Notes under the pieces: generated by a model
Told to the model about the DNA's origin: nothing
The model's input: the letters and a program-made list of their open reading frames with translations, nothing else
The model's database searches: none
Part shown: positions 9,441-18,420 of the stretch, piece after piece
Numbering within the stretch: position 1 is the stretch's first letter
Layout of the letters: every line of letters starts with the position of its first letter
Made by a program: the position numbers and the translations under genes
Source: JAMLJG01 sp035327585
GTDB lineage: Bacteria; Verrucomicrobiota; Kiritimatiellia; CAIVKH01
Length of the DNA stretch: 64,000 nt
Direction: 5' to 3'
Assembly (NCBI GenBank): GCA_035327585.1
Contig: DAOLDD010000006.1
Span: 1 to 64,000, forward strand

Positions 9441-9517
9441 GCGATCCGGCGCATCCGCGTCGCGGATGCGAAAACGCTCGCGTTTTCGCCCGCGCGCTCG
9501 CGCGGGCGTCGGATCGC
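9441..9517. other. Cloverleaf-like multi-hairpin structure
   Basis: An outer 8-bp stem (GCGATCCG 9441-9448 with CGGATCGC 9510-9517) encloses three consecutive perfect hairpins: CGCATCCGCG/CGCGGATGCG (9450-9470), AAAACG-CTCG-CGTTTT (9471-9486) and CGCCCGCG/CGCGGGCG (9487-9508). The arms and loops do not fit a tRNA. It lies between gltB and purF, both on the minus strand. It could be a structured RNA, a compound terminator or a mobile palindromic repeat. Confidence 0.5.
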
Positions 9518-9561
9518 ACTGACGTCTGGCCGCCGTCCGGTAGCCGGACGCTACTCCTTCA

Positions 9562-9582
9562 CCACCGGCGCAAGGCCGGTGG
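9562..9582. repeat. Hairpin with GCAAG loop
   Basis: CCACCGGC, loop GCAAG, GCCGGTGG, followed by GGTC. The arrangement, loop and trailing GGTC match the hairpin at 18921-18941 despite different stems. Together with 9378-9398, 9441-9517 and a short GTCCGG/CCGGAC palindrome near 9535-9549 it fills the gltB-purF spacer (9227-9644), where I see no gene. Confidence 0.6.
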
Positions 9583-9644
9583 GGTCGTTTCAAATGCTGA
9601 ATCTCGTCCTTCACAATGCGCAAACCACGTAAATGTATTTCAGG

Positions 9645-11072
9645 TCAATTCGGACTGCCCGCGGGGATTTCCAAATCGAATTTGTTGTGCTCCTCGGCGA
9701 CTTCGACCGGATAGCGACCCGTGAAGCAGCCGGTGCAATAATCCGTGGGGTGTTCGACCGCGGCCTGGAGCCCGTTCAGGCTCAGGTAGCCGAGCGAGTC
9801 CGCGCCGATGAATTTGCGGATTTGCTCCGTGTCGCGGTCCGCCGCCACCAGCTCGTCGCGCGAGGGGAAATCGATGCCGAAATAGCAGGGATGCCGCGTC
9901 GGCGGGCAGGAGATGCGGACGTGCACCTCGCTGGCGCCCGCCTCGCGCAGCGCGTTGATGCGGCGGCGCGAAGTCGTGCCGCGGATCAGCGAGTCGTCCA
10001 CGACGACCACGCGCTTGCCGCGCACCACGCCGGGCACGACGGCGAGTTTCAGGTCCACGCTGTCCGAGCGCTGGCCCTGGGTCGGCATGATGAACGTGCG
10101 TCCGACGTAGTGGTTGCGAATGAACCCGTAGTCGAGCGGGATGCCGCTCTGGTGCGCGTAACCCAGCGCCGCCGCCATGCCGCTGTCCGGGATCGGCACG
10201 ACGATGTCCGCCGCCGCCGGATGCTCCACCGCAAGGCGCTGGCCGAGGCGCATGCGCACCTCGTGTACGCTTTGGCCGAACACCATGCTGTCGGGCCGCG
10301 CGAAATAGACATGCTCGAAGATGCACTGGCCCAGCGACCCGGTCACCGGCTCGCAGAACGTGCTGCTGCGGATGCCGCGGTCGTCGACGACGACGAGTTC
10401 CCCCGGCAACACGTCGCGCACGTAGTCCGCGCCGACCTGCTCCAGCGCGCAGGTTTCGCTGGCGAAGACGTAGCCGCTGCCGAGCTTGCCGATGGAGAGC
10501 GGGCGGAAGCCGTACGGATCGCGCGCCGCCATCAGCGTGTTCTTCGTCATCAGGAGAAACGAGAACGCGCCTTGGAGTTCGCCCAGCGCGCGTTCGACGC
10601 GGCGGGGGCGGGAGCGGAACTGCGGGTCCGCGATCAGGTGCAGCAGGATTTCGCTGTCCGTGCTCGTCTGGAAAATCGCACCGGCCTCCTGGTAGTCGTG
10701 GCGCAGCTTCTTCGCATTGGTGAGGTTGCCGTTGTGCGCGATGCCCCAGATGCCGTCCACGCACTCCACGACGAGCGGCTGTACATTCTGCGGACGCGAC
10801 GCCCCGGTCGTCGAATACCGGACATGCCCGATGCCGATATGCCCGTGCAGGGTGTTGAGCGGCATCGGCTCCCGGTTGAACACTTCATTGACGAGCCCGG
10901 TGCCCTTGATGGAGCGCACCTTCTCCCCGTCGCTCACCACCAGCCCCGCGCCCTCCTGGCCGCGATGTTGGAGCGCGAACAGCCCGGTGTAAATCGCCTT
11001 CGGCGCATCCGAAACGCCAAAGACGCCAAACAGTCCGCAGTAATGCCGTGGTTTTTCCGTCTGTACGCTCAT
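9645..11072 (-). CDS. purF: Amidophosphoribosyltransferase
   Basis: PurF converts PRPP and glutamine to phosphoribosylamine, the first step of purine synthesis. The 475-residue protein starts MSVQTEK; an ATG 15 nt further upstream is less likely. The nucleophile is Cys12 in YCGLFGVFG, preceded by a short propeptide as in the Bacillus-type enzyme. The PRPP loop is VVVVDDSLIRGTTS near residue 350. Cys residues in FASETCALEQ, RISCPPTRHPC and the C-terminal DYCTGCFTGRYP fit the [4Fe-4S]-containing, oxygen-sensitive class. It is transcribed alone; no purine genes adjoin it. Confidence 0.95.
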   Translation of the reverse strand: MSVQTEKPRHYCGLFGVFGVSDAPKAIYTGLFALQHRGQEGAGLVVSDGEKVRSIKGTGLVNEVFNREPMPLNTLHGHIGIGHVRYSTTGASRPQNVQPLVVECVDGIWGIAHNGNLTNAKKLRHDYQEAGAIFQTSTDSEILLHLIADPQFRSRPRRVERALGELQGAFSFLLMTKNTLMAARDPYGFRPLSIGKLGSGYVFASETCALEQVGADYVRDVLPGELVVVDDRGIRSSTFCEPVTGSLGQCIFEHVYFARPDSMVFGQSVHEVRMRLGQRLAVEHPAAADIVVPIPDSGMAAALGYAHQSGIPLDYGFIRNHYVGRTFIMPTQGQRSDSVDLKLAVVPGVVRGKRVVVVDDSLIRGTTSRRRINALREAGASEVHVRISCPPTRHPCYFGIDFPSRDELVAADRDTEQIRKFIGADSLGYLSLNGLQAAVEHPTDYCTGCFTGRYPVEVAEEHNKFDLEIPAGSPN

Positions 11073-11880
11073 GGTGTGCCCGCCCAAATCGAAAGAGTGA
11101 ATAAACCAAACGCCACCCTAACGACGCGGGGAGGCTTCATAAAGCGAGAATTGTTCCAATTCTTGGCATAGTTGCAAAGCGTTGGTAGCCAAGTTTATGC
11201 AACACAGTGCGGCGCGTGCATGAATACACAAATGTAGTTTATTGTTCGGGCTGAACTACAAATTTGTGATAATGCGGCGCTCAATCGTTTTGTCCCGAAC
11301 TCCAAGCGGGGGCAAGGGTCCGTCCGATCCATTCGACATGCTCTATTCACCACCCGCTTCGCCCCCACCTTCGCCGAGCCTTCGTCGGACAGGGGGGGGC
11401 ACACAGTATTCACGGAGAGAACGCATTTCGGAGGCGGCCCGCAACCAGGGCGGTTCTCGAAAATTCTGTCTTGGTCGCTATTCCTCGGCACCGACGGCGC
11501 GGTGCCCTACAAGACCGAGGCGTGCCATCTGAAGGGCGGCAGGCCCTTGCCGGCCTCGGGGGTTCAGGGCAAAACTTTTGAGAATTACTCTATAACTCCC
11601 CTCCGTGTCTCCGTGCACTCCGTGGTGAAATTCCGACAGGAGGGAACCGCGGATTAATCGAAGGCCCCATCACCCCCAATCCGAAATTGCCACCCGCCAC
11701 CCCCTCTGGCAGCATCCAGTCCAATACCCCGCCGGACGGGAGGATGGCTGGAAACCGACCATCCTGCCGTTTGGGAGGATAGTCAGAAGCATTTTTACGT
11801 AACTCGTTGCAATTCAAGGAAGCGTTTTGGATTTGGCAGGATAGTGGGAAACCGACTAATCACTTGTTCGCTATAAAGAT
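11073..11880. other. Intergenic region upstream of purF
   Basis: No frame here has convincing protein character. The region contains an AT-rich imperfect palindrome at 11228-11267 and, at about 11595-11635, a CTCCGTG..CTCCGTGGTGAA stretch that resembles the CACCGC..GAG arms seen elsewhere. The purF promoter should lie at its left edge, but I cannot define it. Confidence 0.45.
11228..11267. promoter_or_regulatory. AT-rich palindrome upstream of purF
   Basis: ACAAATGTAGTT (11228-11239) faces AACTACAAATTTGT (11254-11267). With two extra bases in one arm this is a 12-bp inverted repeat around 14 nt. It lies 156 nt upstream of the purF start and could be a regulator site or a small structured repeat. 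No known operator is recognised. Confidence 0.3.
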
Positions 11881-12315
11881 GAAGCCTTACATAACAGCCA
11901 CTTTACTATGCGTAGTTATCGCCCCAGTTGTTGGTGCGACAGTTATCGGGATATGTACAGGCAATCCTGTTCTCATATTCTGGCCAGCAGTTTTACCAGT
12001 GGCCTTCCTTGGCTCAGGGATTCAAGCATTGTTACTCGGTATTACGGGTTCTGTGTTAATCGACAGACGAGAAAAAAGAATAAAACAACTACTCGACTTC
12101 ACATCTCGATTTTTGGCCTAATATTTGGGTTCTTTTCAGCCCTTACCCCTCTGCTAATATTTAGGGGGCCTGAGCCGATTCGAGTATACAGCTCTTTAAT
12201 TATGTTTCTATTTGCGGGGATGATAGCTGGTTTGGTTTGTGCTTGGGTAGGATACAAAGTGATTCAAGCCGGTAAGAAAATTGGAGCGAACATGAGGCTC
12301 GACGACATCCGATAA
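11881..12315 (+). pseudogene. Four-helix membrane protein interrupted by a frameshift
   Basis: From the ATG at 11881 (MKPYITATLLCVVIAPVVGA) the first frame encodes two hydrophobic segments and a charged RREKR stretch, then stops at 12119-12121. The -1 frame continues with two more membrane helices (HISIFGLIFGFFSALTPLL and IMFLFAGMIAGLVCAWVGYKV) and stops at 12313-12315. The frames join at a run of six A (12072-12077), so loss of one A would restore a protein of about 145 residues. It could be a sequencing error, a recent mutation or programmed -1 slippage. The DNA is AT-richer than its surroundings. No family is recognised. Confidence 0.55.
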
Positions 12316-12352
12316 GAATCGGAGTCGTCAGCCTTGTCGTTGGGTTTACATT

Positions 12353-13828
12353 ATGATATTCAATCGACGATTACTTGCAGCATTACTGTATTCGCTGCTC
12401 CGGTTTGCTGATACCACCCACGCCCAGCCAGCCAACGAAGCCGCATATCTCGGTGATGTCGAGTACATCCGCAACGCACTTGGACAAGAGCGTTCATTCG
12501 AAGCCTTTGGCAAGGCGGGCATCGACCCCCAGGGTGTCTTTAGTTTCGCTCTCATGGGCAAGCAATACGATGTCATCGCGTTGTTGATTGACTATGGGTT
12601 TCCGCCCGACAAGCGGGCCGCTGAAAAAGCCTTTAACAATCGCCATATGACCGTAGAAGCAATGCGCCAATTCGTGCGGTTGAAGCCCGGATTTGTGCAG
12701 ACATTTGGCGAAACTGCACTCCTTACGGCGGCTCGCGCAGATAACAGTCAGATATGTGAGCTTCTTTTGGCTAGTGGCGTCCAGATTCCTCAAGCGGCCG
12801 TCTCCGCGCTTTTCCTCCACAGAGACCTTGAACTTATTCGCTTGATGATATCACGCGGGGCTGACCCGTATGTTCGTGAAAGAGGTATCTCTCTTGTTGA
12901 GCAAGCCATCCGGATCAAGTCTGCCGACCTATTGAAAGTGCTCGATAAGGATAACACACACTCAGACGTTCTCCTTCAATTTGACCGCGACTATAGACCA
13001 AAGAACGGAAAGCAGTTTCTCGGCACATGGAAATATTCGCCTCCGGGAGGTGGATTCGGAACCCTTGTTGTCTCCTTCTACCCAGATGGCACCGCATTAG
13101 TCGCGGGGGACGTTGGTGGAGTTGCCTGCGTCTGGAAAGACAATGACCAGTCAGTCACAATTACTCCACTCAGCCCAGAAGGAGTACCAGACGAAACACA
13201 ACGTTTCGAAGCACGCCACACGGATGACGGCATTATCCTCACTTCTGCAAGGGAACTGGAGAAGAACGAATCCTGGTTAGCGAAGAAGATCACAAGTGAA
13301 GACGTGCAATCGGACTGGAGGTATCCGCCATTTGTTCGCGTCGAGAGGATCCTCCTTACCACGGACAGCAATCTTGTAATTCAAGTGAACCGCAGACACA
13401 TCTCTGTGCCACTCTTCCGACTCATAGCTGCCGCGCAAGAGACCCGTTACGGCAGATCGCCCGTCGACGGAAATCTGCTAAAATGGGACGAGTTTATCCT
13501 TGGCCCCATCGAAACTCCGCCTGTAGACGCGACTGAAGTGCCATACGTTGATAAGCACGCCAGTGCTGGATACTCCGTGAAGTGGGACAAATTGGGCTTC
13601 GACCACAAGACAACCGCCACGCTCAAAGATGGCAATGCCTTTACAGTATTTCCGTCAGAGACGACCGAGCGATATCACAACGCCGAAACCGGACCATATG
13701 GGGAGTCCGTCCTGGGATACGCAATTCTTGCCGACAAGCCTTTTTCACATGGAAAGGACTGGCTCATGTTCTTTTTCATGAAATCAAAAAGAAACAATGA
13801 GCGCCCGGGGACATCGTTGACACTTTAG
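12353..13828 (+). CDS. Secreted ankyrin-repeat protein
   Basis: The 491-residue protein begins with a likely signal peptide (RRLLAALLYSLLRFADTTHAQ, cleavage after AQ). Residues about 25-210 show degenerate ankyrin-type helix pairs (GDVEYIRNAL; TALLTAARADNSQICELLLASG; HRDLELIRLMISRGADPYVRE). The C-terminal part (about 215-480) is beta-rich with repeated Trp/Gly/Asp patterns (FLGTWKYSPPGGGFGTLVVSFYPDG) and resembles a lipocalin-like or stress-protein beta domain, but I cannot name it. Ankyrin repeats mediate protein binding, so an envelope or secreted interaction role is plausible. It lies 37 nt after the frameshifted membrane gene. Its GC content is lower than that of the redox cluster. Confidence 0.65.
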   Translation: MIFNRRLLAALLYSLLRFADTTHAQPANEAAYLGDVEYIRNALGQERSFEAFGKAGIDPQGVFSFALMGKQYDVIALLIDYGFPPDKRAAEKAFNNRHMTVEAMRQFVRLKPGFVQTFGETALLTAARADNSQICELLLASGVQIPQAAVSALFLHRDLELIRLMISRGADPYVRERGISLVEQAIRIKSADLLKVLDKDNTHSDVLLQFDRDYRPKNGKQFLGTWKYSPPGGGFGTLVVSFYPDGTALVAGDVGGVACVWKDNDQSVTITPLSPEGVPDETQRFEARHTDDGIILTSARELEKNESWLAKKITSEDVQSDWRYPPFVRVERILLTTDSNLVIQVNRRHISVPLFRLIAAAQETRYGRSPVDGNLLKWDEFILGPIETPPVDATEVPYVDKHASAGYSVKWDKLGFDHKTTATLKDGNAFTVFPSETTERYHNAETGPYGESVLGYAILADKPFSHGKDWLMFFFMKSKRNNERPGTSLTL

Positions 13829-14018
13829 CACGGAGACATGGTTTACGTCCGGAGCTGGGGTCCGTCCGCACATGGTTGCAATAGTGTGCGGACTGACCTC
13901 TGCGTCTGATTGTTCTTCTCGTTGGCGTGACGGAATGAGCGTGAGTGGGGGAGATTTTCCATTTCACATATCCCTGTAGGCGGCCGCGCGGCTACTGTTT
14001 CGCAAGATGCTCCAGTGG

Positions 14019-14729
14019 TTACCGCCCGCTGGCGCGCATGGCCTCGATGTAGGGGAGGATGTTTTCGCGTTTGCGGATTTCGCCGGGGGAAACGCCGCGT
14101 TCGGCCAGCGCGCCGGTCGGACAGACCTGGACGCATTTGCCGCAGGTGGTGCAGGTGGGCGACTCGCCCCAGGGCTGGTTGAGGTCGGTCATCATGTCGG
14201 AATGAATCCCGCGCCCCATGACGTTCCATGTCCGCGCGCCTTCGACCTCCTCGCACACCCGCGCGCAACGCGTACAGAGGATGCACCGGTTCGCGTCGTG
14301 CAGGAACTTCGTGTGCGACGCGTCTAGCGCGTAGCGGGGGTAGCGGTACGCATAGCGCGTGTGCACGACGCCCAGCGCCTGCGCGAGGGCCTGCAATTCG
14401 CATTGGCCGTTGGCGACGCAAAACGAACAGACGTGGTTCCGTTCGGCGAACAACAGTTCCAGCATCATGCGCCGGTAGCGGACCACCTTGGGCGAGGCGG
14501 TCGTGACCTCCATGTCCTGCGCGACTTTCGTGACGCAGGCGGAGAGCAGGCGCGGCACGCCCTTGATTTCCACGAGGCAGAGCCGGCAGGCGCCGACAGT
14601 GGACAGCCCCTTGTAGTAGCAGAGCGCGGGAATGAAGACGCCGTTCGCGCGCGCGGCGGCGAGCACGGTGTCGTTCTCATCGGCCTGCACGGGCTTGCCG
14701 TCGAAACTCAGCGTGACCATCGTCTTCAT
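14019..14729 (-). CDS. HoxU/NuoG-type iron-sulfur subunit of the second diaphorase
   Basis: This 236-residue protein has the layout of HoxU and the N-terminus of NuoG: a [2Fe-2S] domain (LCYYKGLSTVGACRLCLVE), a His/Cys [4Fe-4S] site (HVCSFCVANGQCELQ), and two classical [4Fe-4S] motifs (CILCTRCARVCEE; CTTCGKCVQVCPTGAL). It would wire the flavin subunit to a redox partner. It closely resembles the hoxU product at 21045-21764 and is presumably a paralogue. It overlaps the NuoF-GltD gene by 4 nt (ATGA) and is the last gene of the minus-strand redox cluster. No catalytic subunit follows it, so its partner is either the upstream hydrogenase or ferredoxin. Confidence 0.85.
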   Translation of the reverse strand: MKTMVTLSFDGKPVQADENDTVLAAARANGVFIPALCYYKGLSTVGACRLCLVEIKGVPRLLSACVTKVAQDMEVTTASPKVVRYRRMMLELLFAERNHVCSFCVANGQCELQALAQALGVVHTRYAYRYPRYALDASHTKFLHDANRCILCTRCARVCEEVEGARTWNVMGRGIHSDMMTDLNQPWGESPTCTTCGKCVQVCPTGALAERGVSPGEIRKRENILPYIEAMRASGR

Positions 14730-17700
14730 GCGTGATGCCCTCCCGCCGCGTGCGCGGCGCACGACTCTTTCACATCGCATCGCAGGCAGCGGACACTCTC
14801 GGCGACCGCCTGGTCGCGCGTGAAGCCGGTGACGACCTCCGCGAACGAGCCGCGCCGCGCGTCCGCCGACAGGTGCGCGGAGTCGTTCCGCGCGCCGCCC
14901 GGCGGGTCCACGGTGAGTTCCGGTTTGATGTCGAACGTCCCCAGCAGTTCCGCCATCCGGTCCTGGTTCGTGAGCTGCCGGTCGATCGCGGCGGCGGCGA
15001 CCTTGCCCGTCGCCATGGTGGACGACACGTTCGACGCGCCGGTCACAAGGTCGCCGCCCGCGTACACCTTCGGGCGATTCGTTTGATATGTGACGTAGTC
15101 CGTGGCGGCGGTGTCGTTCTCGCGCACCTGGATCGCCGACTGCCGCAGCGGCGCCGCGTCGGGACGCTCGCCGACAGCCATGACGATGGCGTCGCACGGG
15201 AAGATGACCTTTTCGTTCGTCGAAACCGGCGTGCGCCGGCCCGAGTGGTCGTACTCGCCCGGTTTCGTGCGCAGGCATTCGAGGCCCGTCACGCGCCCGG
15301 ATGCGTCGCGTACGACGCGGAGCGGCGTGAAGAACAACTCCAGCCGCGCGCCCTCGCGCAGCGCATCGTCGACCTCCTCGGAAATCGCGGGCATGTCGAC
15401 GCGGTCGCGGCGATACACGACGGTCACCTCGCAGCCGAGCCGCAGGCAGGTGCGCGCCGAATCGATCGCGGCGTTGCCGCCGCCGACCACGACCACCTTG
15501 CGGCCCATGTCCGGCGCCCTGGCGCGCACGACCTGCTCGAGGAATGCGATCGCGTGCCAGACGCCGGGCGCGTCCTCGCCGGTGATGCCCGCTGCGTGGC
15601 CCTTCCAGGTCCCGATCGCGAGGAATACCGCGTCGTTGTCCGCCGCCAGCGCATCGAGCGAGAGGTCGCTGCCAAGGGTCCGGTTGAATTCAAACGCCAC
15701 GCCGAGCCGGCCCAACACGCTGAGTTCCTTCGCGAGCATCGCCTTTGGCAGGCGATACTCCGGCAGTGCATAGCGCAGCATGCCGCCCGCCTCCTCGCGC
15801 GATTCGTACACCGTCACCGCATGGCCGAGCAGCGCGAGGTAGAACGCGGCGGCGAGACCCGACGGGCCGGCGCCGACGATGGCGACGCGACGCCCGGTTT
15901 CGGGCCGCTTGCGCGCGAGCAGGCGCGCGAGGACGTCATCGAGCAGGTCGCCCTCCAGCACGACGTCCGAAATGTAGCGATGCACCTCGCGCATGTTGAT
16001 CGCGGCGTCCCCCCCGGCGCGGCGGCACTGGCTCTCGCAGGGGTGCTGGCAGATGCGGCCCGTCGACGCGGGCAGCGGGTTGTCGAGCCAGACCAGCTCC
16101 GCGGCGTCCTCCAGCCGTCCCTCCTTGAGCAATTGCAGGAACCACGGGATCCGCATGTGCAGCGGGCAACTGTTCTCGCAGGGCGACAGGAACATCTGTT
16201 CGCAGATGCCGGCGCGGCAACGTTTCGCGCGCAGGTGCTCCTCGTACTCGTGCCGGAAATGGCGCAGCGTGGTCAGCACCGGGTTCGGCGCCGTCTGGCC
16301 GAGTCCGCACAGCGAGCACTCCTTGATCATTTGCGCCAGTTCCTCGAGATCGACGAGGTCCTGGTCCGTCGCCTGTCCGGCGGTGATGCGATTGAGCATG
16401 CGGAGCGCCTGGTCGAGACCGACGCGGCACGGGATGCACTTGCCGCACGACTCGGAATGCGTGAACTCGACGAAGTAGCGCGCGACGTCGACCATGCAGT
16501 TGTCCTCGTCCATCACGACCATGCCGCCGGAGCCCATGATCGCACCGATGCCCGCGAGGGCCTCGTAGTCCACCGGCGTATCGAACAGCGACGCCGGGAT
16601 GCAGCCGCCCGACGGGCCGCCGGTCTGCACGGCCTTCACGCGTTTGCCCGCGGGCGCGCCCTGGCCGATGTCGTAGACGATTTTCTTCAGCGGCGAACCG
16701 AGCGGCATTTCGACCAGCCCGGTGTTCTTGATCTTGCCGACCAGCGAGAAGACCTTCGTGCCGGAGCTGTTGCTCGTGCCAATCTCCGCGAACCACGCGC
16801 CGCCGCGCGCGATGATGACGGGGATGTTGCACCACGTCTCGACGTTGTTGATGTTCGTCGGCTTTCCCCACAGCCCCTTCTGCGCCGGGAACGGCGGGCG
16901 CGGACGCGGCCGCCCGGCGCGGCCTTCCAGCGACGCGATCATCGCCGTCTCCTCGCCGCACACAAACGCGCCCGCGCCCTCGACGAGTTTCATGTCGAAG
17001 CGGAACCGCGTGCCGAGGATGTTTTCGCCGAGCAGGCCGAGCGCGCGCGCCTCGTCCACCGCGCGGCGCAGCCGCTCGACCGCCAGCGGGTATTCCGCGC
17101 GCAGGTACACGATGCCCTGGGTCGCGCCCGTCGCGAACGCGCCGATCAGCATGCCCTCGAGCAGCATGTGCGGGTCGCTCTCGATCTCGTTGCGATTCAT
17201 GTACGCGCCGGGATCGCCCTCGTCCGCGTTGCAGATCACATATTTGACGTCCGCCTCCGCCTTGTGCAGCAGCGCCCACTTCGTCCCGGTCGGATAGCCC
17301 GCGCCGCCGCGCCCGCGCAGTTTCGAGCGCTTGACCTCCTCGATGATTTCGAGCGGATTCGGCTTCTGCAGCGCCTGGTAGAAGGCGTGGTAGCCGCCGA
17401 TCGCGATGTATTCCTCGATGTCCGACGGGTTGATCAGCCCGCAGTTCCGCAGGACGACTTTTTTCTGCCCGCGAAAGAACGGGATGTCGCGCCACAGCGG
17501 GAGCTCCGGCAGCCCGCGTCCGAAGTGGGTTTGCGAGGTGAAGTGATCCCAATCCTCGATCCGGCAGAGCGCGCGGTTGACCGGGATGGTCTTCGCCGCG
17601 AGCGCCGCGACGATGTCCGCCGCCTCCTCCGGGCGGACCTTCTCCAGCAGGACCAGCGGTTGGCCGGGCAGGTGCAGGCTGACCAGCGGCTCGGCCGCGC

Positions 17701-17905
17701 AAAACCCGAAGCAGCCCACCGGCACGAGCAGCGCGTCGAGCCCCGCCGCGGCGAGTTCCCGTTCCAACGCCGCGAAGACCTCCTTCGCGCCATTGCCGAT
17801 GCCGCAGGTGCCGAGGCCGACGCCGATGCGCGGCTTGCCCGGCAGCAGTTTATCCATGCCGATTTTGCGAATGTCGCTCAAGGAATCGAGGTCGAGCAGT
17901 TTCAT
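14726..17905 (-). CDS. NuoF-GltD fusion flavoprotein
   Basis: This 1059-residue protein joins two oxidoreductases. Residues about 1-110 are a thioredoxin-like ferredoxin domain with three visible Cys (GTCGIGNG; GCFGFC), fewer than the four usual for [2Fe-2S]. Residues about 150-600 are a NuoF/HoxF module with the NADH/FMN site (RGRGGAGYPTGTKW; NADEGDPGAYMNR) and a [4Fe-4S] motif (ESCGKCIPCRVG..CSLCG). From about 600 comes a GltD/NfnB-type module: Cys motifs (CENSCPLHMR; CQHPCESQCRR), FAD site VAIVGAGPSGLAAA and nucleotide site VVVVGGGNAAIDSA. The module order suggests transfer between NAD(H), NADP(H) and ferredoxin, as in Stn-type bifurcating transhydrogenases. The start at 17905 overlaps the E-like gene by 4 nt. 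Confidence 0.88.
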   Translation of the reverse strand: MKLLDLDSLSDIRKIGMDKLLPGKPRIGVGLGTCGIGNGAKEVFAALERELAAAGLDALLVPVGCFGFCAAEPLVSLHLPGQPLVLLEKVRPEEAADIVAALAAKTIPVNRALCRIEDWDHFTSQTHFGRGLPELPLWRDIPFFRGQKKVVLRNCGLINPSDIEEYIAIGGYHAFYQALQKPNPLEIIEEVKRSKLRGRGGAGYPTGTKWALLHKAEADVKYVICNADEGDPGAYMNRNEIESDPHMLLEGMLIGAFATGATQGIVYLRAEYPLAVERLRRAVDEARALGLLGENILGTRFRFDMKLVEGAGAFVCGEETAMIASLEGRAGRPRPRPPFPAQKGLWGKPTNINNVETWCNIPVIIARGGAWFAEIGTSNSSGTKVFSLVGKIKNTGLVEMPLGSPLKKIVYDIGQGAPAGKRVKAVQTGGPSGGCIPASLFDTPVDYEALAGIGAIMGSGGMVVMDEDNCMVDVARYFVEFTHSESCGKCIPCRVGLDQALRMLNRITAGQATDQDLVDLEELAQMIKECSLCGLGQTAPNPVLTTLRHFRHEYEEHLRAKRCRAGICEQMFLSPCENSCPLHMRIPWFLQLLKEGRLEDAAELVWLDNPLPASTGRICQHPCESQCRRAGGDAAINMREVHRYISDVVLEGDLLDDVLARLLARKRPETGRRVAIVGAGPSGLAAAFYLALLGHAVTVYESREEAGGMLRYALPEYRLPKAMLAKELSVLGRLGVAFEFNRTLGSDLSLDALAADNDAVFLAIGTWKGHAAGITGEDAPGVWHAIAFLEQVVRARAPDMGRKVVVVGGGNAAIDSARTCLRLGCEVTVVYRRDRVDMPAISEEVDDALREGARLELFFTPLRVVRDASGRVTGLECLRTKPGEYDHSGRRTPVSTNEKVIFPCDAIVMAVGERPDAAPLRQSAIQVRENDTAATDYVTYQTNRPKVYAGGDLVTGASNVSSTMATGKVAAAAIDRQLTNQDRMAELLGTFDIKPELTVDPPGGARNDSAHLSADARRGSFAEVVTGFTRDQAVAESVRCLRCDVKESCAAHAAGGHHA

Positions 17906-18420
17906 GGCCTCGCCCCCTTCGCCAGAACGCGGTCGGACAGCGCGCGCAGGTTGATGTCCGTCATGTGTCCGTGGATTTCCTCGTCCGCCGCGACGACCGG
18001 CGCGAGCGCGCACTGGCCGAAGCACGCGACGGTGCGGACCGACACCTCGCGGTCGGGACTGGTGAACGACGGCTGGTCGCGTTCCGACGGCGGAATGCCG
18101 AGCCGGTTTGCGAGCGACTCCAGCAGCGCCCGCGAGCCGCGCGTGTGGCACGCGGTCCCGCGGCATACAGCGATCGTGTGGCGGCCCTGTGGTTTCAGGT
18201 TAAAGAAGGCATAGAACGTGACGACGCTGTAGATCTGCGAACGCGAGATGCCGGTCTTGCGCGAGACCAGTTCCAGCGTCTCGCGCGGGAGGTATTGATG
18301 CGGATGCCGGTGCTGCAACTCCTCGAGGATGCTCAGCACATCGCCGGTCGTGTCGGGATACCGCGCGATTACTTCATCGACCGTTGCTTCATCCAGGTAC
18401 TGCTCCGCAGGCGCATGCAT
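17902..18420 (-). CDS. HoxE/NuoE-type [2Fe-2S] subunit of the second diaphorase
   Basis: The 172-residue protein matches HoxE/NuoE: an N-terminal helical domain, then a thioredoxin-like fold with four Cys in CRGTAC and CFGQC that bind one [2Fe-2S] cluster. The typical IYSVVTFYAFFNLKPQGRH stretch is present. It passes electrons to or from the NuoF flavin. The ATG at 18420 has GGAG 7 nt upstream. Its start overlaps the end of hoxW by 32 bases and its end overlaps the NuoF-GltD gene by 4, so these genes are translated as one unit with the hydrogenase genes. Confidence 0.88.
   Translation of the reverse strand: MHAPAEQYLDEATVDEVIARYPDTTGDVLSILEELQHRHPHQYLPRETLELVSRKTGISRSQIYSVVTFYAFFNLKPQGRHTIAVCRGTACHTRGSRALLESLANRLGIPPSERDQPSFTSPDREVSVRTVACFGQCALAPVVAADEEIHGHMTDINLRALSDRVLAKGARP

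Noticed and set aside
9441..9517. tRNA gene
   Set aside because: The cloverleaf has an 8-bp outer stem and 8-10-bp arms with tiny loops; there is no T-loop motif, no 7-nt anticodon loop and no CCA-type end.
11228..11267. Riboswitch (for example purine-type) upstream of purF
   Set aside because: Only a simple palindrome is visible, too far upstream, and none of the conserved core bases of known purine-related riboswitches could be recognised.
14732..18214. Long open frame opposite the NuoF-GltD gene (about 1160 codons)
   Set aside because: No motif or start signal. The minus strand shows all expected cofactor motifs and 4-nt overlaps with its neighbours.
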